Assembly (NCBI GenBank): GCA_015056915.1
Contig: SVFK01000003.1
Coordinates: 1 to 64,000, forward strand
DNA from: Lachnospiraceae bacterium
Lineage (GTDB): Bacteria > Bacillota > Clostridia > Lachnospirales > Lachnospiraceae
Length of the DNA: 64,000 nt
Direction: 5' to 3'
How positions within the stretch are numbered: the first letter of the stretch is position 1; each line of letters begins with the position of its first letter. The position numbers and the translations under genes are program-made. The notes beneath the pieces were generated by a model. It was not told where the DNA came from. It worked only from the letters and a program-made list of their open reading frames with translations, and ran no database searches. Of this stretch, positions 35,347 to 44,037 are shown in pieces.

Positions 35347-38160
35347 ATGAAACAATTTATGAAACGATTCACAAAGCGTTTCGCAATGGTACTGGCAACA
35401 GTGCTTGTTATTACAGGATTTCCGTTGATAGATGAATTGCCTGTAAATGCTGCAAATTATGACAGCAATCTGGTTACATCTTATGATTTATCTTCGGCAT
35501 CCGGGGTGACTAACACAAATGTAAGTTTTACATATGATTCCGATGCAGGTGCTACAGTAGCGAAATTTAGCGGAAGCGGACATAGCACAAGTTATTTAAA
35601 GTTACCGAATAGTGCTTTTTCTTCGGTAAAAGCTTCAACAGGTATGACTATTTCTCTTTGGTTTAAGGCTGATTCTTCCACATCAGAATGGTCAAGATTG
35701 TTTGATTTAGGTTATTCTGATTATGGTAGTTCAATGCCGTATATGTTCCTGACACCGTCCATGCAGTTTTCCTATAATTCACATAATGGAAGCTGGTTGG
35801 GCACTGTAACTACATGTGATATAACGGGAAATACGACTCCTACATCCGGCGCTTGGAATCATGCGGTTGTTTCTTTGTCATCATCAAAGATTAAGCTTTT
35901 CCTGAATGGAAATCTGGTTGGAGAAGCTAACAATGACAATAGTGCGATTTTGAATAACATATCCCAGTTTTATGGTTTGGATTTGGGACGTTCTAAATAT
36001 ATGGCAGATTCTGATTATGTAGGATATATGAAAGATTTCAGAGTATATAATACTGCATTGTCTGATTCTGATGTCAGCGATTTATATGTGAATGGTGGCG
36101 GTTCCGGAAGTGGTTCTGCTGGTGGTTCTACTGGTGGTTCCGGTAGCGCATCATGGTCTCTTATTGATATGAATGCAGCTGATAACAGTGATTCTTCCAT
36201 TAGTTTCCCTTCAAAGCCTACGGCTTATTCTTATGATAATAATGGAAGACAAAATGTGCATGATCCCAGTTTAATTAAGGTGGGCAATTATTATTATATG
36301 TATTCCACCGGTATTGTTACAACAGATGTAGAAATCAGACGTTCCACTGATTTAATTAACTGGACTTATGTGGGAGCTGCAGGTTTGATGCCGGCAAATC
36401 CATCGGTATCCTCTTATATAAGCTCTAATTTATGGGCACCTGAAGTAATCAAGTATGGAAATGAGTATAGAATGTACTATTCCTGTTCCGGTTTGAATGG
36501 CGGTAATTCCTGTATTGCGTTGGCTACCGCAACCAATCCGGCAGGTCCCTTTACGCATAAGGGAATTGTAGTATCTTCAACTACATCAGAATGGATTGCC
36601 GGTGGCGTTAATGCGATTGATGCCAATATTGTATATGATACTTCCGGTAATATGTACATGGTATGGGGCTCTTTCTTTGGTGGTATTAAGATTGCACAGA
36701 TGGATGCCTCCACAGGATATTTGAAGTCAACAAACGGAACCATTATTGCAAAGCGCTCCAGTTCATTTGATAATGGAGCATGTGAAGGTCCTTTTGTATT
36801 TTATAACGAAGATACCGGTTATTATTATCTCGTAGTTTCCTACGGCAATCTGCTTAATGTAGACGGCGGTGGCGGCGGCTACAGCATGCGCGTGGGACGA
36901 AGCAAGAGTATTACCGGTCCTTACTATGATTACAATGGAATTGCTATGACGGATACTTCGGTAACAGATGCTCAGGTCGGTTATAAGCTGGCAACAAATT
37001 ATAAGTTTAATACCGGCTCCGGTTGGATGGCTATCGGCGGCAACTCTGTTTATGAAGAAAACGGTAAATGGTATTGCGTTGCCCATGCAAGAGTAAACGG
37101 AGAAAGGGACAGTGTATTTGTTAACATTCGTCAGATGTTCTGGTCAGAGGATGGATGGCCTCTTTGTAACCCTTCTCTGTATGCAGGTGAAAGAGAGCAG
37201 AAAGTAGCTGTTGATTATGTGCCCGGTAAATATGAGAGAATCGAATTTTCTTATACAAAAGAAGGTGCAGCAAATACAGCTTCTTCGATGTATCTGTATC
37301 CTGATTATACCGCATCGGTGAAAGGTACCAGTGGTACATGGTCCTATTCGGGTACTAATACTGTTACAGTAAAATTTGGAAATACCACAGAAGAATATAA
37401 GATAGTTCCTTCCTGGGATTGGGAAAATAATAAAGCAACCTATTTCATCATGGGCATTAACCAGGATAACGGTCTGCAGAGATGGGGAAAGAAGGTTGGT
37501 TATTATGTAATGGAGTCAGGTAATACCGGCTCAGACAATACCGGCTCAGACAATACCGGCTCAGACAATACCGGCTCAGACAATACCGGCTCAGACAATA
37601 CCGGCTCAGACAATACCGGTTCAGGCAATACCGGTTCAGGCAATACCGGCTCAGGTAATACCGATTCAGGTAATACCGGTTCAGGTAATACAGGCTCCGG
37701 TTCGACATCAAGTTCATCACTTGAAGGAGTATACTATATCAAGAATGTTAATTCCGGATTATATCTTGATGTTGCCAACGGAAGCTCAGATAATAATGCA
37801 AATATTCAGCAGTGGTCATACAATGGTTATGATGCGCAGAAGTTTAAGCTTGTTTCTGATGGAAATGATTATTACCATATTCTTACGGGAGCTTCAGGAT
37901 ATACTAAATGTGTGGACGTATCTGGAGGCAAGGCTGCGGATGGAACCAATATACTTCAGTACACATACAAAGGAAGTACTAATCAGCAGTTTAAGATTGA
38001 GCTTCAATCAGATGGAACATATGCTATTCTTACAAGAGCAAGTAACTGTACAGGTGGCTTAGATGTATATGATTGGAGCACAGAAGCAGGTGGAAATGTT
38101 AACCAGTGGAATTTCTGGGGTGGTGCATGTCAGAAATGGATTCTTGAACCTGCAAATTAA
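35347..38160 (+). CDS. Secreted GH43 arabinanase with LamG and ricin-type lectin domains
   Basis: A 937-residue exported multidomain enzyme. A signal peptide (1-~36, ending VNAA) is followed by a LamG-like beta-sandwich (~40-245) and a Gly/Ser linker. A GH43 five-blade catalytic domain (~275-600) has the general base Asp306 in NVHDPSLI, Asp425 in DANIVYD and the general acid Glu480 in CEGPF. A beta-domain typical of endo-arabinanases follows (~600-720), then a 12-unit Ser-Gly/Asp-Asn-Thr-Gly repeat linker (~724-783). The protein ends in a ricin-type/CBM13 lectin domain (~800-937) with QW-like motifs. There is no LPXTG anchor, so it is released or held by carbohydrate binding. It probably cuts alpha-1,5-arabinan of pectin side chains. 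ATG 35347 follows TTAGGAGGG. No sugar transporter is adjacent. Confidence 0.87.
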   Translation: MKQFMKRFTKRFAMVLATVLVITGFPLIDELPVNAANYDSNLVTSYDLSSASGVTNTNVSFTYDSDAGATVAKFSGSGHSTSYLKLPNSAFSSVKASTGMTISLWFKADSSTSEWSRLFDLGYSDYGSSMPYMFLTPSMQFSYNSHNGSWLGTVTTCDITGNTTPTSGAWNHAVVSLSSSKIKLFLNGNLVGEANNDNSAILNNISQFYGLDLGRSKYMADSDYVGYMKDFRVYNTALSDSDVSDLYVNGGGSGSGSAGGSTGGSGSASWSLIDMNAADNSDSSISFPSKPTAYSYDNNGRQNVHDPSLIKVGNYYYMYSTGIVTTDVEIRRSTDLINWTYVGAAGLMPANPSVSSYISSNLWAPEVIKYGNEYRMYYSCSGLNGGNSCIALATATNPAGPFTHKGIVVSSTTSEWIAGGVNAIDANIVYDTSGNMYMVWGSFFGGIKIAQMDASTGYLKSTNGTIIAKRSSSFDNGACEGPFVFYNEDTGYYYLVVSYGNLLNVDGGGGGYSMRVGRSKSITGPYYDYNGIAMTDTSVTDAQVGYKLATNYKFNTGSGWMAIGGNSVYEENGKWYCVAHARVNGERDSVFVNIRQMFWSEDGWPLCNPSLYAGEREQKVAVDYVPGKYERIEFSYTKEGAANTASSMYLYPDYTASVKGTSGTWSYSGTNTVTVKFGNTTEEYKIVPSWDWENNKATYFIMGINQDNGLQRWGKKVGYYVMESGNTGSDNTGSDNTGSDNTGSDNTGSDNTGSDNTGSGNTGSGNTGSGNTDSGNTGSGNTGSGSTSSSSLEGVYYIKNVNSGLYLDVANGSSDNNANIQQWSYNGYDAQKFKLVSDGNDYYHILTGASGYTKCVDVSGGKAADGTNILQYTYKGSTNQQFKIELQSDGTYAILTRASNCTGGLDVYDWSTEAGGNVNQWNFWGGACQKWILEPAN
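37516..37695 (+). repeat. 15-bp tandem repeat, 12 units, in the arabinanase gene
   Basis: Twelve in-frame 15-bp units (type TCAGACAATACCGGC) encode the SDNTG/SGNTG linker. Six consecutive SDNTG units are nearly identical in DNA, with only the last ending in GGT; the flanking units vary more. This is a candidate length-variable tract that would change linker length without a frameshift. Confidence 0.95.
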
Positions 38161-38213
38161 TAGATAAATGGTTAAATAATATTTTAACCTGAAGACATTG
38201 GTTCTTTGTCAAT

Positions 38214-38247
38214 AGTGGGGTGACATTTGTAAGAATGTCGCCCCATT
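38214..38247. other. Long hairpin after the arabinanase gene
   Basis: GTGGGGTGACATT and AATGTCGCCCCAT form a stem of about 13 bp (one G-T) with a ~6-nt loop. It may end the arabinanase transcript, but no T tract follows. The sequence around it (GGTTCTTTGTCAATAGTGGGG) recalls terminal repeats of ISL3-like elements, from memory only. Confidence 0.5.
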
Positions 38248-38332
38248 ACTACGTTTAGAGGCATTTGAATGATTATAGAATTTATAAGAAGTTTTTTGAT
38301 ACGAAATTTTTAAGGGTGTAAAGAAAAAATAC

Positions 38333-38361
38333 TTGACAGTCATAAAACTCTATAGTATGAT
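38333..38361 (+). promoter_or_regulatory. Promoter of the ylxM-ffh operon
   Basis: TTGACA (38333-38338), exactly 17 bp, TATGAT (38356-38361), 18 bp before the ylxM start. A strong sigma-A promoter for the SRP and ribosome maturation genes. Confidence 0.85.
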
Positions 38362-38378
38362 ACACAAGGTGCATAAAT

Positions 38379-38771
38379 ATGGAGAAAATATTTGAACAGA
38401 ATCTTTTATATGATTTTTACGGGGAGTTATTAACTCCACATCAACAGCATATTTACGAGGATGCCGTGTATAATGATATGTCCTTGAGCGAAATCGCCGA
38501 GGAACAGGGAATCAGCAGACAGGGTGTTCACGATTTGATAAAGCGCTGCGATAAGATATTGCAGAATTATGAGAGTAAGCTGCATCTGGTAGAACGATTC
38601 ATGGGTGCAAAAGAGAAGATTCGTGAGATTGAAACGTTGACACAGGTGACTAAACTGTCTGATGCAAATGCTGAAGTTGACAGAGAAAGGGCAGAAGTGT
38701 CGGAAATGGACATTGATGTCCGCATGCAGCGCATCAGAGAGTTGGCAGGCGAGCTTATGAAGGAATGGTAG
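38379..38771 (+). CDS. ylxM: YlxM-family SRP-associated helix-turn-helix protein
   Basis: A 130-residue UPF0122 protein. Its sigma-70 region 4-like helix-turn-helix (~20-65) reads [19 protein letters not shown], then [19 protein letters not shown]. In Gram-positive bacteria YlxM is encoded before ffh and has been linked to SRP function. Here it is 9 bp upstream of ffh. The C-terminal half is a charged, probably coiled helix. AAGGTG precedes the ATG. Confidence 0.92.
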   Translation: MEKIFEQNLLYDFYGELLTPHQQHIYEDAVYNDMSLSEIAEEQGISRQGVHDLIKRCDKILQNYESKLHLVERFMGAKEKIREIETLTQVTKLSDANAEVDRERAEVSEMDIDVRMQRIRELAGELMKEW

Positions 38772-38780
38772 GAGAGGCAA

Positions 38781-40151
38781 ATGGCATTTGAAAGTTTGAC
38801 GGACAAACTACAAAATGTATTCAAAAATTTAAGAAGCAAGGGTCGTTTAACTGAAGAAGATGTTAAAGCTGCATTAAAGGAAGTTAAGATGGCGCTTCTT
38901 GAGGCGGATGTCAACTTCAAGGTAGTCAAACAATTTGTTAAGGCAGTAGAAGAGAGAGCTATCGGTCAGGACGTGATGAACGGACTGAATCCCGGGCAGA
39001 TGGTAATTAAAATCGTAAATGAAGAAATGATTGCCCTTATGGGAAGTGAGACCACCGAGATAGCAATGCAGCCCGGTAAAGCGATTACCGTTATTTTGAT
39101 GGCAGGTCTTCAGGGTGCAGGTAAAACTACCGCTACGGCTAAGATTGCCGGTAAATTGAAATTGAAAGGCAAAAAGTCTCTGTTGGTAGCCTGTGATATT
39201 TACAGACCCGCAGCTATCGAACAGTTACAGATAAATGGTAAGAAGCAGGAGGTTGACGTATTCTCCATGGGTACGGACCATGCACCTGCCCAAATCGCAA
39301 AGGAAGCTCTTTCCTATGCAGAAAAAAACGGTCACAATGTGGTGATTCTGGATACAGCGGGTCGTCTGCATGTGGATGAAGATATGATGAAGGAGCTTCA
39401 GGAGGTTAAGGAAGCTGTTACCGTTCATCAGACACTTCTGGTTGTGGATGCCATGACCGGTCAGGATGCTGTGAATGTGGCGAAGGAATTTGATGAAAAA
39501 ATCGGTGTTGACGGTGTTGTTCTTACCAAGATGGACGGTGATACCCGAGGTGGTGCGGCACTTTCCATTAAGGCTGTAACAGGTAAGCCGATTTTGTATG
39601 TTGGTATGGGTGAAAAGCTCTCTGATATGGAGCAATTCTATCCTGATCGTATGGCAAGCCGTATCCTTGGAATGGGTGATGTACTCACCTTGATTGACAA
39701 GGCACAGGCAAGTATTGATATTGATGAAGACAAAGGTCGTGAAATGGCCGGTCGCATGAAGAAGGGTAAATTTGATTTTGAAGATTACCTGGAAAGCATG
39801 AAGCAAATGCGTAATATGGGTGGTTTGTCCAGTATTCTCGGTATGCTTCCCGGTATGGGGATTAAGGCGGGAGAGCTGGAATCCATGATAGATGAAAAGC
39901 AGCTGAAGCATATGGAAGCAATCGTTCTTTCTATGACCAAGGAGGAAAGACGTAATCCCAAGCTGTTGAATCCCAGAAGAAAGCATCGAATTGCCAAGGG
40001 CGCAGGTGTAGATATTGCGGTAGTAAACCGTTTTATCAAGCAGTTTGAGCAGAGTCAGAAAATGATGAAGCAATTTGGCGGCGGCAAGAAGGGGCGCGGC
40101 ATGTTTGGCGGCTTTCCCGGAGGTATGGGTGGAGGAAGATTTCCCTTCTAA
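38781..40151 (+). CDS. ffh: Signal recognition particle protein Ffh
   Basis: A 456-residue SRP54. The N domain is at ~1-90. The GTPase domain has GLQGAGKTTATAKIA, DIYRPAAIEQL, DTAGRLHVDED and TKMDGDTRGGAA. The methionine-rich M domain (~300-430) binds signal sequences and 4.5S RNA. The tail is Gly/Phe/Met-rich. It pairs with FtsY (31813) to target membrane proteins. Confidence 0.98.
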   Translation: MAFESLTDKLQNVFKNLRSKGRLTEEDVKAALKEVKMALLEADVNFKVVKQFVKAVEERAIGQDVMNGLNPGQMVIKIVNEEMIALMGSETTEIAMQPGKAITVILMAGLQGAGKTTATAKIAGKLKLKGKKSLLVACDIYRPAAIEQLQINGKKQEVDVFSMGTDHAPAQIAKEALSYAEKNGHNVVILDTAGRLHVDEDMMKELQEVKEAVTVHQTLLVVDAMTGQDAVNVAKEFDEKIGVDGVVLTKMDGDTRGGAALSIKAVTGKPILYVGMGEKLSDMEQFYPDRMASRILGMGDVLTLIDKAQASIDIDEDKGREMAGRMKKGKFDFEDYLESMKQMRNMGGLSSILGMLPGMGIKAGELESMIDEKQLKHMEAIVLSMTKEERRNPKLLNPRRKHRIAKGAGVDIAVVNRFIKQFEQSQKMMKQFGGGKKGRGMFGGFPGGMGGGRFPF

Positions 40152-40293
40152 GAAGGCTACAAGGCCTAATTAATCAGTAGATATGGACTTTGACTGAATA
40201 CAGTAGGTAAGTTCTTATCATAGAAAACAGACCGCATCATAATCGAGAGGTCATACAAATTAAATCACATTAACACATATGGAGGAAAAAACA

Positions 40294-40539
40294 ATGGCAG
40301 TTAAAATCAGATTAAGAAGAATGGGACAGAAGAAGGCACCTTTTTACAGAATCATCGTAGCTGATTCTCGTTCTCCCAGAGACGGTAGATTTATTGAGGA
40401 AATCGGAACCTATGATCCTAACACCGATCCTAGTACCTTCAAGATTGACGAGGAGTTGGCTAAGAAATGGTTAGCTAACGGAGCACAGCCCACTGAGCAG
40501 GTTGCAAAACTTTTCAAGGTAGCAGGAATTGAAAAATAG
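40294..40539 (+). CDS. rpsP: 30S ribosomal protein S16
   Basis: An 81-residue S16 ([20 protein letters not shown]). ATG 40294 follows TGGAGGA and fits the family; an in-frame ATG at 40279 overlaps that ribosome binding site. A 142-bp gap after ffh holds no clear promoter or gene. Confidence 0.97.
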   Translation: MAVKIRLRRMGQKKAPFYRIIVADSRSPRDGRFIEEIGTYDPNTDPSTFKIDEELAKKWLANGAQPTEQVAKLFKVAGIEK

Positions 40540-40563
40540 TAATCTAATCTTTGGAGGTGGATT

Positions 40564-40791
40564 ATGAAGGAATTAGTTGAAGTGATCGCAAAGGCACTTG
40601 TTGATAATCCGGATGAAGTAGTTGTTACTGAGAAAACAGAAGGCAAGACCATCGTAGTTGAGCTTCATGTAGCCGCATCTGATATGGGTAAGGTAATCGG
40701 TAAGCAGGGAAGAATTGCAAAGGCAATCCGTTCCGTTGTAAAGGCAGCATCATCCAAAGATAATACAAGAGTTGACGTTGAAATTATTTAA
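40564..40791 (+). CDS. khpA: KH-domain RNA-binding protein KhpA
   Basis: A 75-residue single KH domain with the GxxG loop in MGKVIGKQGRIAKAIR. KhpA forms a complex with KhpB in Firmicutes and affects cell size and RNA metabolism. TTGGAGGTG precedes the ATG. Its place between rpsP and rimM is the usual one. Confidence 0.94.
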   Translation: MKELVEVIAKALVDNPDEVVVTEKTEGKTIVVELHVAASDMGKVIGKQGRIAKAIRSVVKAASSKDNTRVDVEII

Positions 40792-40797
40792 CTGAAA

Positions 40798-40838
40798 ATG
40801 GCGGAGAAACATGCGAAGGCGTGTTTCTCCATTTGCGT
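40798..40838 (+). terminator. Hairpin between khpA and rimM, possible attenuator
   Basis: GGAGAAACA and TGTTTCTCC form a 9-bp core stem with outer pairing of ATGG with CCAT, followed by a T-rich but interrupted ATTTGCGTTTTG. It probably causes partial termination inside the operon. Confidence 0.6.
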
Positions 40839-40858
40839 TTTGAAAGGGATAGGTCCGT

Positions 40859-41368
40859 ATGGAAGATATTTTTCAGGTGGGCGTGATAACAACAACCCAC
40901 GGTGTTCGTGGAGAAGTAAAGGTATATCCAACCACAGATGATGCCAAGAGATTTAAAAGGCTTAAGGAAGTAATATTAGATACCGGTAAAGAACATATTA
41001 CCCTGGAGATTGAAGGTGTAAAATTCTTCAAGCAGTTTGTAATTCTGAAATTTAAGGGGTTTGATAATATAAATGACATAGAAAAGTATCGTCAGAAGAG
41101 TCTCTATGTCACCAGAAGGAATGCGGTACGTTTAAGTCGCGACGAGTATTTTATTGCAGATTTGATTGGTCTGCAGGTGCAAAATGAGGACGAAGAGGTC
41201 ATCGGTGTCCTAAAGGATGTAATGGAAACCGGAGCCAATGATGTCTACGTTATTAACTTAAATGACGGCAGAGAATTGCTGTTGCCGGCTATTAAGCAGT
41301 GTGTGCTAAAGGTTGATGTTGAAGGTGGCATGATGCAGATACACATATTGGAAGGATTATTGGACTAA
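40859..41368 (+). CDS. rimM: Ribosome maturation factor RimM
   Basis: A 169-residue RimM. The N-terminal barrel has VGVITTTHGVRGEVKVYPTTD, and the PRC-barrel domain (~95-169) has DLIGLQVQNEDEEVIG and ELLLPAIKQCVLKVD. It assists 30S head assembly and binds S19. It is followed by trmD after 20 bp. Confidence 0.96.
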   Translation: MEDIFQVGVITTTHGVRGEVKVYPTTDDAKRFKRLKEVILDTGKEHITLEIEGVKFFKQFVILKFKGFDNINDIEKYRQKSLYVTRRNAVRLSRDEYFIADLIGLQVQNEDEEVIGVLKDVMETGANDVYVINLNDGRELLLPAIKQCVLKVDVEGGMMQIHILEGLLD

Positions 41369-41388
41369 TCAGGGGGGATTGCAGCCAA

Positions 41389-42762
41389 ATGAAATTCCAT
41401 GTTTTGACGTTGTTTCCGGAAATGGTGATGCAGGGATTAAATACCAGTATCATTGGTAGGGCACTAGAAAATAAATTAATTGATATAAATGCTGTAAATA
41501 TCCGTGATTATACGCAGGATAAGCATGGTAAGGTAGATGATTATACCTACGGCGGCGGTGCAGGTATGCTGATGCAGGCACAGCCTGTTTTTGATGCATG
41601 GCAAGCTGTCTGTGGGGAAAAGAAGGTTCGTACCATTTATGTGACACCTCAGGGAAAGCCTTTTAGTCAGGCGGAGGCTTTAGATTTGGCGAAGGAGAAG
41701 GAATTGGTATTTCTTTGCGGGCATTACGAGGGAATTGATGAGCGTGTGTTGGAGGAAGTGGTGACAGACTACATTTCTATCGGAGATTATGTGCTGACCG
41801 GTGGAGAATTGCCTGCCATGGTTATGATTGATGCGATTTCACGTCTGGTGCCGGGGGTATTAAATAATGATGCTTCCGCACATACAGAATCCTTTCACAA
41901 TGATTTACTGGAGTATCCACAGTATTCCAGACCGGAGGAATGGCATGGCAAGAGAGTGCCGCAGGTGCTTTTGTCTGGCAATCATACCAAAATAAATGAG
42001 TGGAGACTGGAGCACTCCAAGGAGAGAACCAAGCGAGTGAGACCGGATTTATATGAAAAGTACTTACAAAAGGAATCGCTGATAAAATCTCTCGCTAAGA
42101 ACAAAAGAAGCAATATCCATATGATGGAGAGTCTTTCCAGAGGAAGGGCAGAGATTATCTATGCGAAGGGTAAAGATATTTTGTTATATGACCGAGCTTG
42201 TCAGGTGTGTATGTTATCAGCAGAATCACCGGAATCGGGAGAAGTACTGATACAGAAAGTCCCTTCAGGCACTTCTCTGGCAGTAACCTCGCAGGAATTC
42301 TTAAATGAGATGCTTGTGGAGTGTTTAGGATTTCAGATTTATCATGAATGCTATCAGGCATGCTATACCAAGAGAGAACCACTGCCTGTCAAAAACAAGG
42401 ATATCAGAGTGCTGACGATGGATTCTTATGAGTATGTATTGCAAAATTATCACACAGAAGCTACGGATTATATCAGAGAGCGAATACAGTCAAAATACTT
42501 GTATGGAGCATATCGTGATGAGCAGCTGGTGGGTTTTGTAGGTGAGCATGATGATGGCAGTATGGGAATGCTTTTTGTGGAGGAGGCATATCGCGGACAG
42601 GGAATCGGTACAAGCTTAGAGGCCTATTTGATAAATCGTCAGCGGGAAGCAGGATATATTCCTTATGCTCACATTATAAAAGGGAATGCCTCATCTATGC
42701 GATTACAGGAGCGTTTAGGGCTGTATATGTCCAAGGATACGGTTTGGTGGGTCGGAAAATAA
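41389..42762 (+). CDS. trmD: tRNA (guanine-37-N1)-methyltransferase TrmD fused to a GNAT acetyltransferase
   Basis: A 457-residue continuous frame, about twice the normal TrmD length. Residues 1-~230 are a complete TrmD: LFPEMV, YGGGAGMLMQ, VTPQGKPFSQ, the knotted SAM site LCGHYEGIDERV and SIGDYVLTGGELPAMV, and the usual end RVRPDLYEKYL. Residues ~240-457 are a GNAT domain with an N-terminal part (SRGRAEIIYAKGKDILLYD) and the acetyl-CoA motif LFVEEAYRGQGIGTSL near 393-408. TrmD makes m1G37, which prevents frameshifting. What the GNAT domain acetylates is unknown. There is no internal stop. Separate trmD and GNAT genes would be the usual state. The order rimM-trmD-rplS is standard. Confidence 0.9.
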   Translation: MKFHVLTLFPEMVMQGLNTSIIGRALENKLIDINAVNIRDYTQDKHGKVDDYTYGGGAGMLMQAQPVFDAWQAVCGEKKVRTIYVTPQGKPFSQAEALDLAKEKELVFLCGHYEGIDERVLEEVVTDYISIGDYVLTGGELPAMVMIDAISRLVPGVLNNDASAHTESFHNDLLEYPQYSRPEEWHGKRVPQVLLSGNHTKINEWRLEHSKERTKRVRPDLYEKYLQKESLIKSLAKNKRSNIHMMESLSRGRAEIIYAKGKDILLYDRACQVCMLSAESPESGEVLIQKVPSGTSLAVTSQEFLNEMLVECLGFQIYHECYQACYTKREPLPVKNKDIRVLTMDSYEYVLQNYHTEATDYIRERIQSKYLYGAYRDEQLVGFVGEHDDGSMGMLFVEEAYRGQGIGTSLEAYLINRQREAGYIPYAHIIKGNASSMRLQERLGLYMSKDTVWWVGK

Positions 42763-42803
42763 GGAAAATTTGGATAAAAACATGAGAAAAGCCCAAAAAG
42801 TAC

Positions 42804-42832
42804 TTGCATTTATAAATACAGTATGATAATAT
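42804..42832 (+). promoter_or_regulatory. Promoter of rplS
   Basis: TTGCAT (42804-42809), 17 bp and TAATAT (42827-42832), with an extended -10 TG. It gives rplS its own ~70-nt leader apart from the upstream operon. Confidence 0.6.
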
Positions 42833-42908
42833 TTGAATGTTGTGAAAACGAGATGGTCCTCTGTTACAAAGTGTATTAAGAACATCCATTTTATGAAGGA
42901 GGCTCACG

Positions 42909-43262
42909 ATGAGTAATATTAGCATTATCAAAGAAATTGAAGCAGAACAGTTAAAAGCAAGCGTAGATGAATTCGCAGTTGGTGATACCGTTAAGGTTTA
43001 CGGTAAGATCAAAGAGGGTAACCGTGAAAGAATTCAGGTTTTTGAAGGCGTTGTAATTAAGAGACAGGGCGGAAGCAACAGAGAGACCTTTACCGTAAGA
43101 AAGACCTCTAACGGTGTTGGTGTTGAAAAGACCTGGCCTTTACATTCTCCTAACGTAGAGAAGATTGAAGTTGTTAGAAGAGGTAAGGTAAGACGTGCAA
43201 AACTGAATTACTTAAGAGATCGTGTTGGTAAGAAGGCAAAGGTTAAAGAGTTAGTAAAATAA
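42909..43262 (+). CDS. rplS: 50S ribosomal protein L19
   Basis: A 117-residue L19 with [22 protein letters not shown] and [23 protein letters not shown]. It lies at the 30S-50S interface. GAAGGAGG precedes the ATG. It is the last gene of the ffh-rplS cluster and is followed by a strong terminator. Confidence 0.98.
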   Translation: MSNISIIKEIEAEQLKASVDEFAVGDTVKVYGKIKEGNRERIQVFEGVVIKRQGGSNRETFTVRKTSNGVGVEKTWPLHSPNVEKIEVVRRGKVRRAKLNYLRDRVGKKAKVKELVK

Positions 43263-43296
43263 ATTAGCCAAAGCCTTGTATGTTACGAGACGAATC

Positions 43297-43331
43297 AAAA
43301 GGACAATTACTTGTGTAGTTGTCCTTTTCTA
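43297..43331 (+). terminator. Terminator after rplS
   Basis: AAAAGGACAATTAC pairs with GTAGTTGTCCTTTT (14 bp, one G-T) around a short TTGT loop, with T-rich sequence at the 3' side. Confidence 0.85.
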
Positions 43332-43344
43332 TTTGCACAAATTA

Positions 43345-43353
43345 TGTTATACT
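43345..43353 (+). promoter_or_regulatory. Extended -10 promoter of the first lepB
   Basis: TG-T-TATACT forms an extended -10 element about 40 bp before the start codon, right after the rplS terminator. No clear -35 is visible. Confidence 0.5.
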
Positions 43354-43393
43354 ATTTTTGTATGTGTTTTTAGAAGGAACGCAACAAGGGTGA

Positions 43394-43993
43394 ATGTCAG
43401 AAAAGGAAGAAAATATGGCGCGCAACAGAGGGCTCAGTTTTTATAGGAGAAAGAAAAAAATAAATTCAGCCATTATCCGGGAAATATTCAGTTGGATTTT
43501 CGGTATTGGAGTGTCTGTGTTTCTGGCGGCTGTACTGGTATTCTTTTTGGGAATGTCGACCAATGTAGTGGGAGTATCCATGGAGCCCACATTATATAAT
43601 GGGCAGCAAGTTTTTATTAATCGCTTTTCCTATGTTCTTTCTTCTCCTCAGAGGGGGCATGTGGTGATATTTTTGCCAAACGGCAATGAGAACGCCCACT
43701 ATTATGTAAAAAGAGTGGTTGGTGTTCCCGGTGACTATGTGCAGATTATGGATGGTGTACTGTATGTAAACGGAATGGAAAGTGAGTGGAACACAGATAA
43801 GATATTAGATTCTGGCATTGCGGAGGCGGGAATTACCTTGGCAAGCGGTGAGTATTTCTGTGTGGGTGACAATATTAACAATAGCGAAGACAGTCGCTCA
43901 GCCAATATTGGTCCTGTCAATGAAGGCGATATAATAGGCAAGGCGTGGTTCCATATGAGCGCTGGCGATGACGGTATCGGTTTTGTAAAATAG
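43394..43993 (+). CDS. lepB: Signal peptidase I (first copy)
   Basis: A 199-residue type I signal peptidase. A basic N-terminus and one membrane segment (~30-52, IFGIGVSVFLAAVLVFFLG) are followed by the catalytic serine in GVSMEPTL, the general-base lysine in YYVKRVVG, and the conserved GDNINNSEDSR. It removes signal peptides from exported proteins on the outer face. The start could also be the ATG at 43415 (MARNRG), which has a better placed AAAGGAAG. A second copy follows at 44889, with rbgA between them. Confidence 0.93.
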   Translation: MSEKEENMARNRGLSFYRRKKKINSAIIREIFSWIFGIGVSVFLAAVLVFFLGMSTNVVGVSMEPTLYNGQQVFINRFSYVLSSPQRGHVVIFLPNGNENAHYYVKRVVGVPGDYVQIMDGVLYVNGMESEWNTDKILDSGIAEAGITLASGEYFCVGDNINNSEDSRSANIGPVNEGDIIGKAWFHMSAGDDGIGFVK

Positions 43994-44037
43994 AGTGTTA
44001 TTTAGAATTAAAATATGTGGAATGGAAGGAACAGAAC

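Noticed and set aside
37516..37695. CRISPR array
   Set aside because: Units are contiguous 15-bp coding repeats without spacers.
37457..37720. Minus-strand frame with a Tyr-Leu-Asn/Ser-Arg-Tyr repeat
   Set aside because: It is only the reverse complement of the 15-bp repeat in the arabinanase gene.
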